DNA of 64,000 bases. Origin: JADMIH01 sp036399775. GTDB lineage: Bacteria; Chloroflexota; Chloroflexia; QHBQ01; JADMIH01. Positions 56,187 to 64,000 of this stretch are shown in pieces. The notes beneath the pieces were generated by a model that saw only the letters and a program-made list of their open reading frames with translations, had not been told where the DNA came from and searched no databases. Each line of letters opens with the position of its first letter. The stretch's first letter is position 1. Location: assembly GCA_036399775.1 (NCBI GenBank), contig DASWMJ010000045.1:1-64000 (forward strand), given 5' to 3'. The position numbers and the translations under genes were made by a program.

Positions 56187-56993
56187 ATGCCATATTTTGC
56201 AAAGGGTCTGCCGCTCATCGGCATATCTACAATAGACGACCACGACGCGGCGGGCATGCACGCGAACCGCTTCAGCAACAACCAGAGTTACGCCAAGGCG
56301 ATTGAGAACGCGGGCGGCGTGCCCATCATGATACCGCACGTTGAAGACGCCGACGCCCTGCGCCGCATCTACGACGTGCTCGACGGCATACTCCTCCCCG
56401 GCGGGCTGGATATCCACCCCAAGTTCTACGGCCAGGAGCCGCACCCCGCGCTCGACCCCACCGACGTTGGTCTCGACCGCATCGAGAGCGTCATGGTGCC
56501 CTGGGCGCTCGAAGACGATCTGCCTATACTGGGTATTTGCCGGGGCGAACAGGTGCTCAACGTCCTCATGGGCGGCACTCTGATCCAGGACATCTACACC
56601 CAGTACACCACCACCATAGACCACCGCGAATCTTTCAAGAGAAGGATACGCGACTTCCTGGCGCACGATATAGAGGTCAAGCCCGACACCCGCCTGCATG
56701 AGTTGACGGGGGAAGACCGCGTGTGGGTGAACACTTCGCACCACCAGTGCATAGATAAGGTGGGAGACGGCCTGATCGCCACTGCGTGGTCGCCCGACGG
56801 CATAGTAGAGGGGATAGAGGCCCCAGAGAGCCGCTTCCTGGTGGCGGTGCAGTGCCACCCAGAAGAGATGTGGCGCAAGCACGGCTGGGCGAGCAAGTTC
56901 TTCTCGACGTTCGTGGAAGCCGCCGCCGATACGATGACCTCTACCTCCCGCCGCGCCAGGCACCTCACCCCCATCCACGCAGTGGGGGCATAG
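56187..56993 (+). CDS. Gamma-glutamyl-gamma-aminobutyrate hydrolase family (peptidase C26)
   Basis: 268 residues. Class I glutamine amidotransferase-like: ILLPGGLDIHPKFYG, ILGICRGEQVLNV (catalytic Cys) and VQCHPEE (catalytic His). PuuD-type enzymes cleave gamma-Glu-GABA in putrescine breakdown. The substrate may differ here, since no other puu gene is nearby. GGGAG lies before the ATG. Confidence 0.9.
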   Translation: MPYFAKGLPLIGISTIDDHDAAGMHANRFSNNQSYAKAIENAGGVPIMIPHVEDADALRRIYDVLDGILLPGGLDIHPKFYGQEPHPALDPTDVGLDRIESVMVPWALEDDLPILGICRGEQVLNVLMGGTLIQDIYTQYTTTIDHRESFKRRIRDFLAHDIEVKPDTRLHELTGEDRVWVNTSHHQCIDKVGDGLIATAWSPDGIVEGIEAPESRFLVAVQCHPEEMWRKHGWASKFFSTFVEAAADTMTSTSRRARHLTPIHAVGA

Positions 56994-57024
56994 CGGGCTA
57001 TGTACCAGGGACAAACATCCTGTA

Positions 57025-57091
57025 AAAACAAAGAATAAAAATTCACAGTTCGGCACTCCACGCCGAACTGTGAATTTTTATTCTTTGTTTT
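57025..57091. terminator. Perfect 30-base inverted repeat
   Basis: Arms 57025-57054 and 57062-57091 are perfectly complementary around a 7-base loop; the right arm is T-rich. It lies between the amidotransferase and hutI genes and is a probable terminator. Confidence 0.85.
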
Positions 57092-57113
57092 ATTTCCCTC
57101 TCAGCGAGGACCT

Positions 57114-58415
57114 ATGGAGCGCCAAGAAGCAACCCTCATAATCCACTCGGCGGCAGAGCTTGTCACCTGCCAATCACTATCGGCAGACGGAGGCCCCAGG
57201 TCCGGGCAGGCACAGGGTGAGGTTGGTATCATCGAAGGTGGGGCGGTGGCTGTGCTTGGCGAGCGTATCCTGGCGGTGGGCCACACCAGCGACATCACCG
57301 AACATTACAGGGGCGAAGACACCGACCTGATAGACGCCAGCGGTAAAACAGTCACGCCTGGCCTGGTTGACGCTCATACCCATCTTGTGTGGGCCGGGTG
57401 GCGCGACGAAGAGTACGCGATGAGGCTGGAAGGCGCGACTTACATGGACATCATGCAGGCGGGCGGTGGCATCATGTCCACCGTGCGGGCCACTCGCCTG
57501 GCGGACGAAGATGAGTTGAAGGAGCTTGCCAGGGGTAGGCTGCTGCGCATGCTGGCGCACGGCACCACCACCGTAGAGATCAAGAGCGGCTACGGCCTGT
57601 CGGTTGAACATGAGCTCAAGATGCTCCGAGCTATACGCGACCTCAACGCGGAGCTACGGGAGGCAGGCACCGGCCCGCGCATAGCGACCACCTTCCTGGG
57701 CGCGCACGCTATCCCTGAAGAATATAGCGGCCGAGCAGATGAATACGTCCGACTGGTAATCGAGGAGATGCTGCCCGCCGTCGCGGAGGAAGGGCTGGCC
57801 GAGTGGTGCGACGCCTTCTGCGACGTGGGGGCGTTCGACGCGGAGCAGACCCGCCGCATACTGAGCGCAGCCCGCAAGCTTGGGTTGGGAGTGCGCCTCC
57901 ACGCGAACGAATTCGCCAGGGTGGGTGCGGCGCAGGTGGCGGCTGAGATGGGCGCGGTCTCGGCTGACCACCTGCTGGTGATGGAGCCGGAGGATATAGA
58001 CGCGCTCAAGCAGGCGGGCACGATAGCGGTGCTGCTGCCCGGCACACCGTTAGGGTTGGGGTTGGGACATTACGCGCCCGCACGTGCCCTCATAGAGGCG
58101 GGCGTGCCGGTTGCCCTCGCGACAGATTGCAACCCCGGCACATGCCCCTCCGAAAACCTGGCCCTGATGGTGTCGCTGGCCTGCTCCCAGATGAAGATGA
58201 CGCCCGCCGAAGCGATAGTGGCGGCCACCATCAACAGCGCACACTCACTAAACCGAAGCCACAGCGTGGGCAGCCTTGAACCGGGCAAGCTAGCAGACAT
58301 AGTGCTATGGGACGCGCCTAATCATAGGCACCTGGCCTACCATTTCGGCGTCAATTTGGCCGAGATGGTGTTCGTTGGGGGCAAAAGGGTCAATCGCCGG
58401 ACCATGACAATATAA
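57114..58415 (+). CDS. hutI: Imidazolonepropionase
   Basis: 433 residues. Amidohydrolase metal motif VDAHTHLVW, TTFLGAHAIPEEY, RLHANEF and ATDCNPGTCP are diagnostic for HutI, which opens the imidazolone ring in histidine breakdown. GAGGA is four bases from the ATG. The other hut genes are outside the window. Confidence 0.94.
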   Translation: MERQEATLIIHSAAELVTCQSLSADGGPRSGQAQGEVGIIEGGAVAVLGERILAVGHTSDITEHYRGEDTDLIDASGKTVTPGLVDAHTHLVWAGWRDEEYAMRLEGATYMDIMQAGGGIMSTVRATRLADEDELKELARGRLLRMLAHGTTTVEIKSGYGLSVEHELKMLRAIRDLNAELREAGTGPRIATTFLGAHAIPEEYSGRADEYVRLVIEEMLPAVAEEGLAEWCDAFCDVGAFDAEQTRRILSAARKLGLGVRLHANEFARVGAAQVAAEMGAVSADHLLVMEPEDIDALKQAGTIAVLLPGTPLGLGLGHYAPARALIEAGVPVALATDCNPGTCPSENLALMVSLACSQMKMTPAEAIVAATINSAHSLNRSHSVGSLEPGKLADIVLWDAPNHRHLAYHFGVNLAEMVFVGGKRVNRRTMTI

Positions 58416-58509
58416 TCATGGCCTTAGGTAATGCTATATTGCAGATTTGAAACTATAAACACACATCTTGCTCTGCTGCAAGTTTAGGTCTTCCCTAAGG
58501 AGCAAACAT

Positions 58510-59994
58510 ATGCCGACCAAGTTGAGTCAGGTCTCGAAGTGGGTGTCTAATAATTTGCCTGACTTATCCACTATTCTGCTCATTGTTCTCGGAATAGTCG
58601 GTGCTATTATCGGTGTTCTTGACCTGTTCTTAGATTTTCAACAGATTCCGGGGCTTAAAGAGCCCGCAGCGATAATTCTCTTGTTAGTGGCCCTCCTATT
58701 GGCTGCTGTGGGAGTAGAGAGGAAAGTAACCATAGCACATGAACGGGCAGACCTAAAGTCTCGGCTAAAGGAAGTAGAAGACAAGATCGGAACGGTAGAT
58801 AGTAACGTTATAGACGTAGACGAAAAGGTTTCTACAAGTATCGAGCATCTCGATACCCTTCTTAAGCAACTCAAGCAGCCGTCTGCGGATAACTTCTTCA
58901 CGACCAGTACATCAGAAAGTCATCTGATAAAACAAGCTGTTCAGGAGGCCATGCTCATTCAAGAAACCGGTTCTCAATTCCTCGAAGATAACAGAGAGTT
59001 GCTAAGCAGCATATTAAACAGAGGTGGCAGGGTGCGCATACTCTTATCGCTGCCACGAGACGCAACCGCCCGCCTCATGGCTTTCAGAAATAATGACCAG
59101 AATATAAAGGATATACTGAATCGTTCAAGCAAATTCCAGAGCCACCTTAAAGCTATGAAAGAAGATGCTGACCAGCACTTAGAGCGCCTAGAAATACGAT
59201 ATACCCCTTACCCAACTGAGACCACAGCCGTTATTGTTGACCCAGAACATCCCGAGATCTCAAATCGGAAGGCAGTTATTCGATTTGCGGGTTTCAGGGT
59301 CCCCTATCGAAACAAATTGGACTTCACAATTGATGCGATTACCTCGCCCAAGATATTTCACCATTATGTACAGGATTGCAATCGGCTCTATCAGCACGCT
59401 TCAAAGGTTATACTATTAACGGGAGAACCTAAGATCGGCAAAACCAATATGCTGCATTCCATTGTAAAGAGTAATCTTTCCAGGGAAAATCTATATTATG
59501 TGCTTTCCAAGGCAAAGTGGGAGGGTGGAGAGCGCACCGGGTTTGAGGTGGTAACTTCCACAAATCAAAGACCCCAGCAGTTCGCTGCTCGTCGTGATAA
59601 TGGCGAGTACAACGTAGATACAACTATACGGGGCAAGTACAAAATAGATACAACTATATGGGTACCTATCGTGGAGGAATTAGCAGAAGCTCACAAGCAA
59701 GGCAAAGTGATAGTTCTGGACGAGATAGGGCCGATGCAACTAGAGGTACCGGGTTTCCGTGACGTTGTCGAAGCCATAATGAACAACATTGGGGCTACGC
59801 TGTTTGCTTCCGTTACACTTGATAACTACGAGGACGACTACTTACCCGCTGTGAAGCAACACCACCGTTCTACGTTGTTGCATCTCACCCCGGAGAACGA
59901 AACCAAAGTTCGTAGCGTGTTGAACGGCGAATTGAGGGCTTCACTGAGAGTAGCCGAGATATTACCGTGCTTCATTGAGGAGCCAGCCAAATGA
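58510..59994 (+). CDS. Membrane-anchored protein with coiled coil, middle domain and THEP1-like NTPase
   Basis: 494 residues. Two membrane helices (about 20-43, 52-69), a coiled coil (~72-122), a ~170-residue middle domain (~128-298; AVQEAMLIQETG, GGRVRILLSLPRD, KAVIRFAGFRVPYRNKLDF) that resembles PLD-like folds but lacks the HKD motif, and a C-terminal P-loop NTPase: GEPKIGKT (305-312), ERTGFEVVT, GKYKIDT, VIVLDEIGPMQLEVPGFRDVVE (400-421), matching THEP1-type nucleoside triphosphatases. AAGGAG precedes the ATG. Base composition is clearly AT-richer than its neighbours, and its stop overlaps the next start by 4 bases. Function unknown. Confidence 0.85.
   Translation: MPTKLSQVSKWVSNNLPDLSTILLIVLGIVGAIIGVLDLFLDFQQIPGLKEPAAIILLLVALLLAAVGVERKVTIAHERADLKSRLKEVEDKIGTVDSNVIDVDEKVSTSIEHLDTLLKQLKQPSADNFFTTSTSESHLIKQAVQEAMLIQETGSQFLEDNRELLSSILNRGGRVRILLSLPRDATARLMAFRNNDQNIKDILNRSSKFQSHLKAMKEDADQHLERLEIRYTPYPTETTAVIVDPEHPEISNRKAVIRFAGFRVPYRNKLDFTIDAITSPKIFHHYVQDCNRLYQHASKVILLTGEPKIGKTNMLHSIVKSNLSRENLYYVLSKAKWEGGERTGFEVVTSTNQRPQQFAARRDNGEYNVDTTIRGKYKIDTTIWVPIVEELAEAHKQGKVIVLDEIGPMQLEVPGFRDVVEAIMNNIGATLFASVTLDNYEDDYLPAVKQHHRSTLLHLTPENETKVRSVLNGELRASLRVAEILPCFIEEPAK
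59602..59661 (+). repeat. 30-base tandem duplication inside the NTPase domain
   Basis: 59602-59631 and 59632-59661 are 26/30 identical and encode GEYNVDTTIR then GKYKIDTTIW, next to the THEP1 motif region. Confidence 0.9.
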
Positions 59995-60632
59995 ACTACT
60001 TAGAGCGTTTCATCGGCGCGACAGCCCCAATACAGTCCAAGAGATGGGGACCTTTGTTGATGGAGGTAGCTTCGTTTACTCCAGCAACTGACGGAGACCT
60101 GGTAGTTCATATTGGAAAGCCATTTGAACAACCTAACCCGCTAATACGTATTCACTCTGAATGCGTGTTTTCGGAAGTGTTCAATAGCGATCTGTGTGAG
60201 TGCGCAGACCAACTCATGATGGCTATGGAGCGTCTGGTCTCTGAAGGGCACGGTTTGCTCTTTTACCTGCGTTTCGATGGGCGGGGGGCAGGTCTTGCCG
60301 CGAAAGTAGCTGCTACTAAGCTGGAAGTGGAGGGCATGGACACGTACGACTCTAGAGTTGCGATTGGAGTTGCACCTGAAGGGAGAGATTTTCGAGCTAT
60401 TGGAGAGTACCTGCATAGCCGGGGAATCAATCAGGTACGTCTTCTTACCAACAATCCTGTGAAGGTTGCCGGATTGTTAGAAGAGGGCATTACTGTTACG
60501 CGGGAACCACTTGTCGTAGCTGACCAAACTGAGAAGGTGCGCAAGTTGTTGGAAACTAAGGCCAGTAGATTCGGGCATCAATTAATCAGCCTTGAATTTC
60601 CATCTGAGGAACAGCCCTCAAAATCCTCTTAA
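59991..60632 (+). CDS. GTP cyclohydrolase II (RibA)-like protein, variant active site
   Basis: 213 residues, close to E. coli RibA in length and co-linear with it (offset +4). RIHSEC...DLCEC keeps all three zinc cysteines (58, 69, 71). R94 and R98 of the RxxGR loop and R132 (E. coli Arg128) are present, but RQEGR reads RFDGR, the catalytic Tyr105 position is Thr109, and Asp126 is Glu130. LLTNNPVKV is conserved. No riboflavin genes surround it. ATG overlaps the upstream stop, so the two proteins are coupled. It is likely a specialised GTP-acting enzyme. Confidence 0.88.
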   Translation: MNYLERFIGATAPIQSKRWGPLLMEVASFTPATDGDLVVHIGKPFEQPNPLIRIHSECVFSEVFNSDLCECADQLMMAMERLVSEGHGLLFYLRFDGRGAGLAAKVAATKLEVEGMDTYDSRVAIGVAPEGRDFRAIGEYLHSRGINQVRLLTNNPVKVAGLLEEGITVTREPLVVADQTEKVRKLLETKASRFGHQLISLEFPSEEQPSKSS

Positions 60633-60715
60633 TTTGGATTGGCATAGCTTTGTCACAATCCGCCACCGTTGTACGACACGCGGTGTAAGAAAGTAGCCAG
60701 TAGGGACCTAGCTAG

Positions 60716-60982
60716 CTAGAACCAGCCGTTAACCAGGCTACCGACCAGCAGCATAGATACTATTGCAACAATTGCCACTCTCCACCAGCCGAACGGGGTG
60801 CCTCCTCGTTGGGTCTTCCACTGCACCAGCACGAATGCAATCACGACGCCATATAGCGCGTAGGGGGGTATGCCGCGCACAATATCCATTATGCCTAGTT
60901 GGTTCCCCCACAGAAGGGCGACCAGCGCGCCGACGAATATCAGCACGGCCAGGGGAGGTACGATCTTGGCAGGATCTAACAT
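60716..60982 (-). CDS. Small integral membrane protein
   Basis: 88 residues with three hydrophobic helices (AVLIFVGALVALLWG, ALYGVVIAFVLV, VAIVAIVSMLLVGSLV). It starts two bases after the stop of the esterase gene. Family not recognised. Confidence 0.65.
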   Translation of the reverse strand: MLDPAKIVPPLAVLIFVGALVALLWGNQLGIMDIVRGIPPYALYGVVIAFVLVQWKTQRGGTPFGWWRVAIVAIVSMLLVGSLVNGWF

Positions 60983-60984
60983 AG

Positions 60985-61803
60985 TTACCCCATATGCTCC
61001 CGGATGAACGCGAGCGTCCGCTTGATGATTTCGCGCGACCTGTCATCGTCGTCCAGGGTGTCGAAGCCGTGCTGCCCTTCTTCATGGAGCATCATCTCCA
61101 CAGGCAACCCTTTCGCTCGCGCGGCCTCCACGAAGCGGTCAATACTCTCGTTCAACCCCCGACTGTCCTTACCTGCTTTAGCAATAAACGTGGGGGCTAT
61201 CCCGTTAGCATTGTTGTTAGCGTAATGCAGCGCGGAGAACTCGCGCAGGTGCTCATCGGGTATTTCGGCGGGTATCTGGGCGCGAAACTGCTGCAGGTCC
61301 ATTATGCCGTAATACGCCACGATGCAGCGCACGTAATCAGGCGTATCTCGCATAGCCGCCCACATACCGACCGGCATCCCCGCCGAAAACGCCCAGATGC
61401 AGAGGCGGTCCCCATCTATCCCCAGCTCACCGGCGTTGGCGCGTACGTACTCTATCAGGTCGCGCACGTCACCCGCCGCGTCGTATAGCTTCGTCAATCT
61501 CTCGGTTGAGCGATGGTTGAAGTTGACTGCGGCCAGGCCAGCTGACGCCACCAGTTGGCCCATCGAAACATACACGCCCAGGTCTTTTGAGATCCGTAAA
61601 ATGTCGGGAGGCCAATCCCCATGCACCAGCAGCACGGCAGGCAGCCGTTCTCCCTGCGCGGTTCCGGCAGGGTGGTAGACATCCAGCTTCCAATCGATAT
61701 CACCTACCGACTTGTATGTAATATCCTTCCGCACCTGGGCATCCTCCATTCCAGGCACCGAGTAGACCGCCCGCCTGCGGTAAAGCAAATCCAGGTCAAA
61801 CAT
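60985..61803 (-). CDS. Alpha/beta hydrolase (BD-FAE-type esterase)
   Basis: 272 residues. VLLVHGDWPP, ICIWAFSAGMPVGMW (nucleophile Ser in an A-F-S-A-G elbow), HEEGQHGF (catalytic His) and the Asp-rich end define an esterase/dienelactone-hydrolase-like fold. Cytoplasmic. Substrate unknown. Confidence 0.88.
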   Translation of the reverse strand: MFDLDLLYRRRAVYSVPGMEDAQVRKDITYKSVGDIDWKLDVYHPAGTAQGERLPAVLLVHGDWPPDILRISKDLGVYVSMGQLVASAGLAAVNFNHRSTERLTKLYDAAGDVRDLIEYVRANAGELGIDGDRLCIWAFSAGMPVGMWAAMRDTPDYVRCIVAYYGIMDLQQFRAQIPAEIPDEHLREFSALHYANNNANGIAPTFIAKAGKDSRGLNESIDRFVEAARAKGLPVEMMLHEEGQHGFDTLDDDDRSREIIKRTLAFIREHMG

Positions 61804-61873
61804 CTAATCATCAACTCCTTCACCCGGCTTGAGCATGTAACCTTGCACATTCTCCTACCCAGGCGATGCATCC

Positions 61874-62809
61874 TTATAGGGCATGGCCGGTTCTCCTTCT
61901 TATGCCTGTCAACGCCTCCGCGACGGCTATCGCAGGCTCCCAGCCATAACCGTGATCCTCGATGCTCCACCATGCGGATAATACTGCCTGCGCCAATCCC
62001 CAGCAGACAAGACGCTCGCGGTCCAACTCCAACTCCTCGGCCAGTTGGTCCACACGCCGTGCCAGGGTGCGGCTGGCCTCCGGTTGTGTGACGGGTTCCG
62101 GTAGCCGGTTGCGGAGGAGCGCGCCGACCTCATACGCAGGCTCACCTACAAGCCCCTTGGGGTCGAGAGCAAGCCAGGGTTGGCGTTCAGCCGCTACGAT
62201 GTTCTCATGGTGCAGATCGCCGTGCAGTAGCACTACTTCGTCCATAGAGGCTAAAAGCTCTGTGAAGAGCGTTTCTGCTTCCTCTACCAGGGATTTGGGC
62301 AAGGGGCCAGTGGTGCCGCCAAAATGCTTGCGTAATCTCCCCAAACCGCTAGCCCACTTAGCCACCGTCGGGAACTGGTGCTCGGCGGGCACGGGCCGCC
62401 ACAGTTGGCGCATCACGCTGGCCGCGATAGAGGTTGCCTCCTCGTCGTCCTCGATGCTGGCAAGTGGGGTGCCCAGCTTGAGCCGCTCCAACAGCATAGC
62501 GCCCTGCTCGCGGTCTGCGTGCAGCAGTTGGACGATGCCGTGACCGTCGTAGAGGCGCAGGGCCTCCATCTCACATAGTAGCTCGGAGCTGGGGTAGCCT
62601 ACCTTGAGGACAGCGTCCCTGCCGTCCGCCAGCACCGCAGGGGCAACGTAGTTGTACGACAGGCGCGGGAACGGGCGTAGCGCCGCCAGCGACCATCGCC
62701 ACTCGCAATCCGCGATTATGGCGGGCAGCCGTTCCAGCCATTCGACGCCTGCATCCCCGTAGACTTCCCGCATGGTACGGGCAAAATCGACGGGGATGGC
62801 AGCGTTCAT
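61874..62809 (-). CDS. APH(6)-type aminoglycoside/hydroxyurea kinase family protein
   Basis: 311 residues. The APH(6)/streptomycin 6-kinase family signs are FPRLSYNYVAPA, AVLKVGYPSSELLCEMEAL, LLHGDLHHENIV (catalytic loop) and ALDPKGLVGEPAYEVGALLRN. It lies 6 bases after lpd, probably co-transcribed. Homology does not prove resistance. Confidence 0.88.
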   Translation of the reverse strand: MNAAIPVDFARTMREVYGDAGVEWLERLPAIIADCEWRWSLAALRPFPRLSYNYVAPAVLADGRDAVLKVGYPSSELLCEMEALRLYDGHGIVQLLHADREQGAMLLERLKLGTPLASIEDDEEATSIAASVMRQLWRPVPAEHQFPTVAKWASGLGRLRKHFGGTTGPLPKSLVEEAETLFTELLASMDEVVLLHGDLHHENIVAAERQPWLALDPKGLVGEPAYEVGALLRNRLPEPVTQPEASRTLARRVDQLAEELELDRERLVCWGLAQAVLSAWWSIEDHGYGWEPAIAVAEALTGIRRRTGHAL

Positions 62810-62815
62810 GTCCGG

Positions 62816-64000
62816 CTAGCGGTTGGCGTGCAGGGGCGTGCCGAGTATCTGCGCGAAGGCGGTCTCGGCAACAGCTTCGGGTATGGTCGGGTGGGCATGG
62901 ATGGTATGGGCAAGCTCTTCCGCCGTGATGCCCTGCTGCACGGCCAGGGTGCATTCCGCGATAACGTCGGAAGCGTGCGCGCCCATCACCTGCATGCCCA
63001 GGATCACGCCTGAGCCTGGGTCGCACACCATCTTCACCAGGCCGTCCGGCTCCCCTATGGCCTGTGCGCGGCCCAGCGCGGCGAAGGGGAACTTGGTCAC
63101 TTTGACCTCTATCCCACGCTGCTTGGCGTCAGACTCCTGCATGCCCACCGACGCGATTTCCGGTATGGTGAATATCACGTCGGGCACGGCATCATAGTCC
63201 GCCGCCCTGTAATGCCCGGTGATATTGTCCACCGCCACCTCGCCTTCGTAGGACGCGACGTGCGCCAGCATCGGGCCGGGCACTACGTCGCCGATGGCGT
63301 ACACACCCTCAACCGAGGTCAGCATAAGCTCGTCTACGGGGATGTAGCCGCGTTGTGTGGTTATGCCTATGCTGTCCAGGCCCAGGTTCTGCGTGTAGGG
63401 ATAGCGCCCCTTCGCCCAGAGCACGTTGCTGACGGTGCGCTCCTCCTCGGCCCCGCTCTCGGCGTTCTTGATTGTGACTTTGAGGCCCTTGCCGCCTTCC
63501 GCTTCGGCCATCCTGACCACGTCGGAGCGCGTGATTATCTCTATCCCCTGCCCTTTCGCTACCTGCGAGAAGCGGCGGGCTATCTCCTCGTCCACCAGGC
63601 GCAGTACGCGGGGTGAAGAGACTATCACAGTCACTTTAGCGCCGTACCCGTTGAAGATGGAGGCAAACTCCATCCCGACTATGCCGCCTCCCACGATTAT
63701 CACGCTCTCCGGCATGGTGGGGAGCGCCTTCATCGTCAGGTCGGCGTCCAGGATTTCGTCGGAGGTGATCACCCCAGGCAGATCGCCGCCCGGCACGTCG
63801 GTGGGGAGCATGGTGCCCGACCCGGTGGCGATGATGATGTTCTTAGTCCGCACTTCGCGCCCGTCAACCATGATGGTGCGCGGCGAGGTGATGGTGCCGT
63901 GCCCCTTGATGACTTCCACCTTGCGCGCCTTCATCAGCCCGGTCAGGCCGTTGGTCAGGCCGTCCACGACCTTGTCTTTGCGCTGAACGGTGCCTTCCCA
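62816..64000 (-). CDS. lpd: Dihydrolipoyl dehydrogenase, 5'-truncated by the window end
   Basis: About 394 residues of the C-terminal part are visible; the open frame continues to base 64000, so the N-terminal FAD GxGxxG and the CxxxxC redox disulfide lie outside. VIIVGGGIVGMEFASIFNGYG (NAD-binding), AIGDVVPGPMLAHVASYEG and HAHPTIPEAVAE (His-Glu pair) are diagnostic. The enzyme reoxidises dihydrolipoamide in 2-oxoacid dehydrogenase complexes. Confidence 0.93.
   Translation of the reverse strand, partial: WEGTVQRKDKVVDGLTNGLTGLMKARKVEVIKGHGTITSPRTIMVDGREVRTKNIIIATGSGTMLPTDVPGGDLPGVITSDEILDADLTMKALPTMPESVIIVGGGIVGMEFASIFNGYGAKVTVIVSSPRVLRLVDEEIARRFSQVAKGQGIEIITRSDVVRMAEAEGGKGLKVTIKNAESGAEEERTVSNVLWAKGRYPYTQNLGLDSIGITTQRGYIPVDELMLTSVEGVYAIGDVVPGPMLAHVASYEGEVAVDNITGHYRAADYDAVPDVIFTIPEIASVGMQESDAKQRGIEVKVTKFPFAALGRAQAIGEPDGLVKMVCDPGSGVILGMQVMGAHASDVIAECTLAVQQGITAEELAHTIHAHPTIPEAVAETAFAQILGTPLHANR

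Noticed and set aside
56136..57056. 306-residue minus-strand open frame
   Set aside because: Antisense of the peptidase C26 gene with intact catalytic motifs on the plus strand.

Overview
This 64 kb window is ordinary bacterial chromosome: about 60 protein-coding genes at high density, many overlapping by 4-20 bases, moderately high GC, Shine-Dalgarno starts and occasional extended -10 promoters. I saw no tRNA, rRNA, CRISPR array or transposase. The gene mix (MalT-like LuxR regulator, F420-type LLM oxidoreductase, DUF2891, DUF2089/DUF4097 pair, SLH-domain surface protein, Ski2/HelY-type helicase, DUF433/DUF5615 toxin-antitoxin, many short intergenic repeats) suggests a free-living Chloroflexota bacterium. 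That assignment is an inference, because no rRNA is present.

Layout. 0.1-8.1 kb (minus): O-antigen-ligase-like protein and a partner membrane protein, methyltransferase, RidA, HAD-IIA phosphatase, HelY-type helicase. 8.2-13.6 kb: MazEF, several small conserved proteins (ABM monooxygenase, DUF6398, KTSC), a methyltransferase, an SRPBCC-DUF2891 pair, DUF433/DUF5615. 13.9-19.97 kb: uvrA, a VapBC-like pair, a lipoprotein hydrolase, VOC, AlkA-type glycosylase. 20.2-30.9 kb: secreted metallo-beta-lactamase-fold/lamin-tail protein, SH3-like protein, geranylgeranyl-reductase-family flavoprotein diverging from pyrE, LLM oxidoreductase, SLH surface protein, YcaQ-type glycosylase. 31.2-38.8 kb: MalT-like regulator, a GC-rich phosphotransferase gene, two membrane proteins, a small protein, an SGNH hydrolase. 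38.9-39.2 kb: a chimeric scrap of two gene ends. 39.5-43.9 kb: LspA-like, Lgt-like, lipoprotein and redoxin-fusion operon. 44-48.7 kb: gyrB, ECF sigma with a putative membrane partner, ankyrin protein. 48.8-55.5 kb (minus): three tandem MFS exporters, DUF4097, DUF2089. 56-58.4 kb: class I glutamine amidotransferase and hutI. 58.5-60.6 kb: an AT-richer two-gene island. 60.7-64 kb (minus): lpd (cut by the window end), APH(6)-like kinase, esterase, small membrane protein.

Most interesting. (1) 58510-60632 is a translationally coupled pair: a membrane-anchored protein with coiled coil, a middle domain and a THEP1-like NTPase, followed by a GTP cyclohydrolase II homologue that keeps the zinc cysteines but has Thr where the E. 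coli enzyme has catalytic Tyr105. It looks like an acquired nucleotide-acting system. (2) 39477-43897 appears to carry its own lipoprotein-processing enzymes (LspA-like, Lgt-like) beside a putative lipoprotein and a large protein ending in two thioredoxin folds without CxxC. (3) Families of short repeats fill the gaps, run into gene 3' ends where they supply stop codons, and occur inside uvrA and the helicase gene, where both copies encode RDQGSG. (4) 39017-39178 fuses gyrB 3'-end pieces to the 3' end of an LLM oxidoreductase-like gene.
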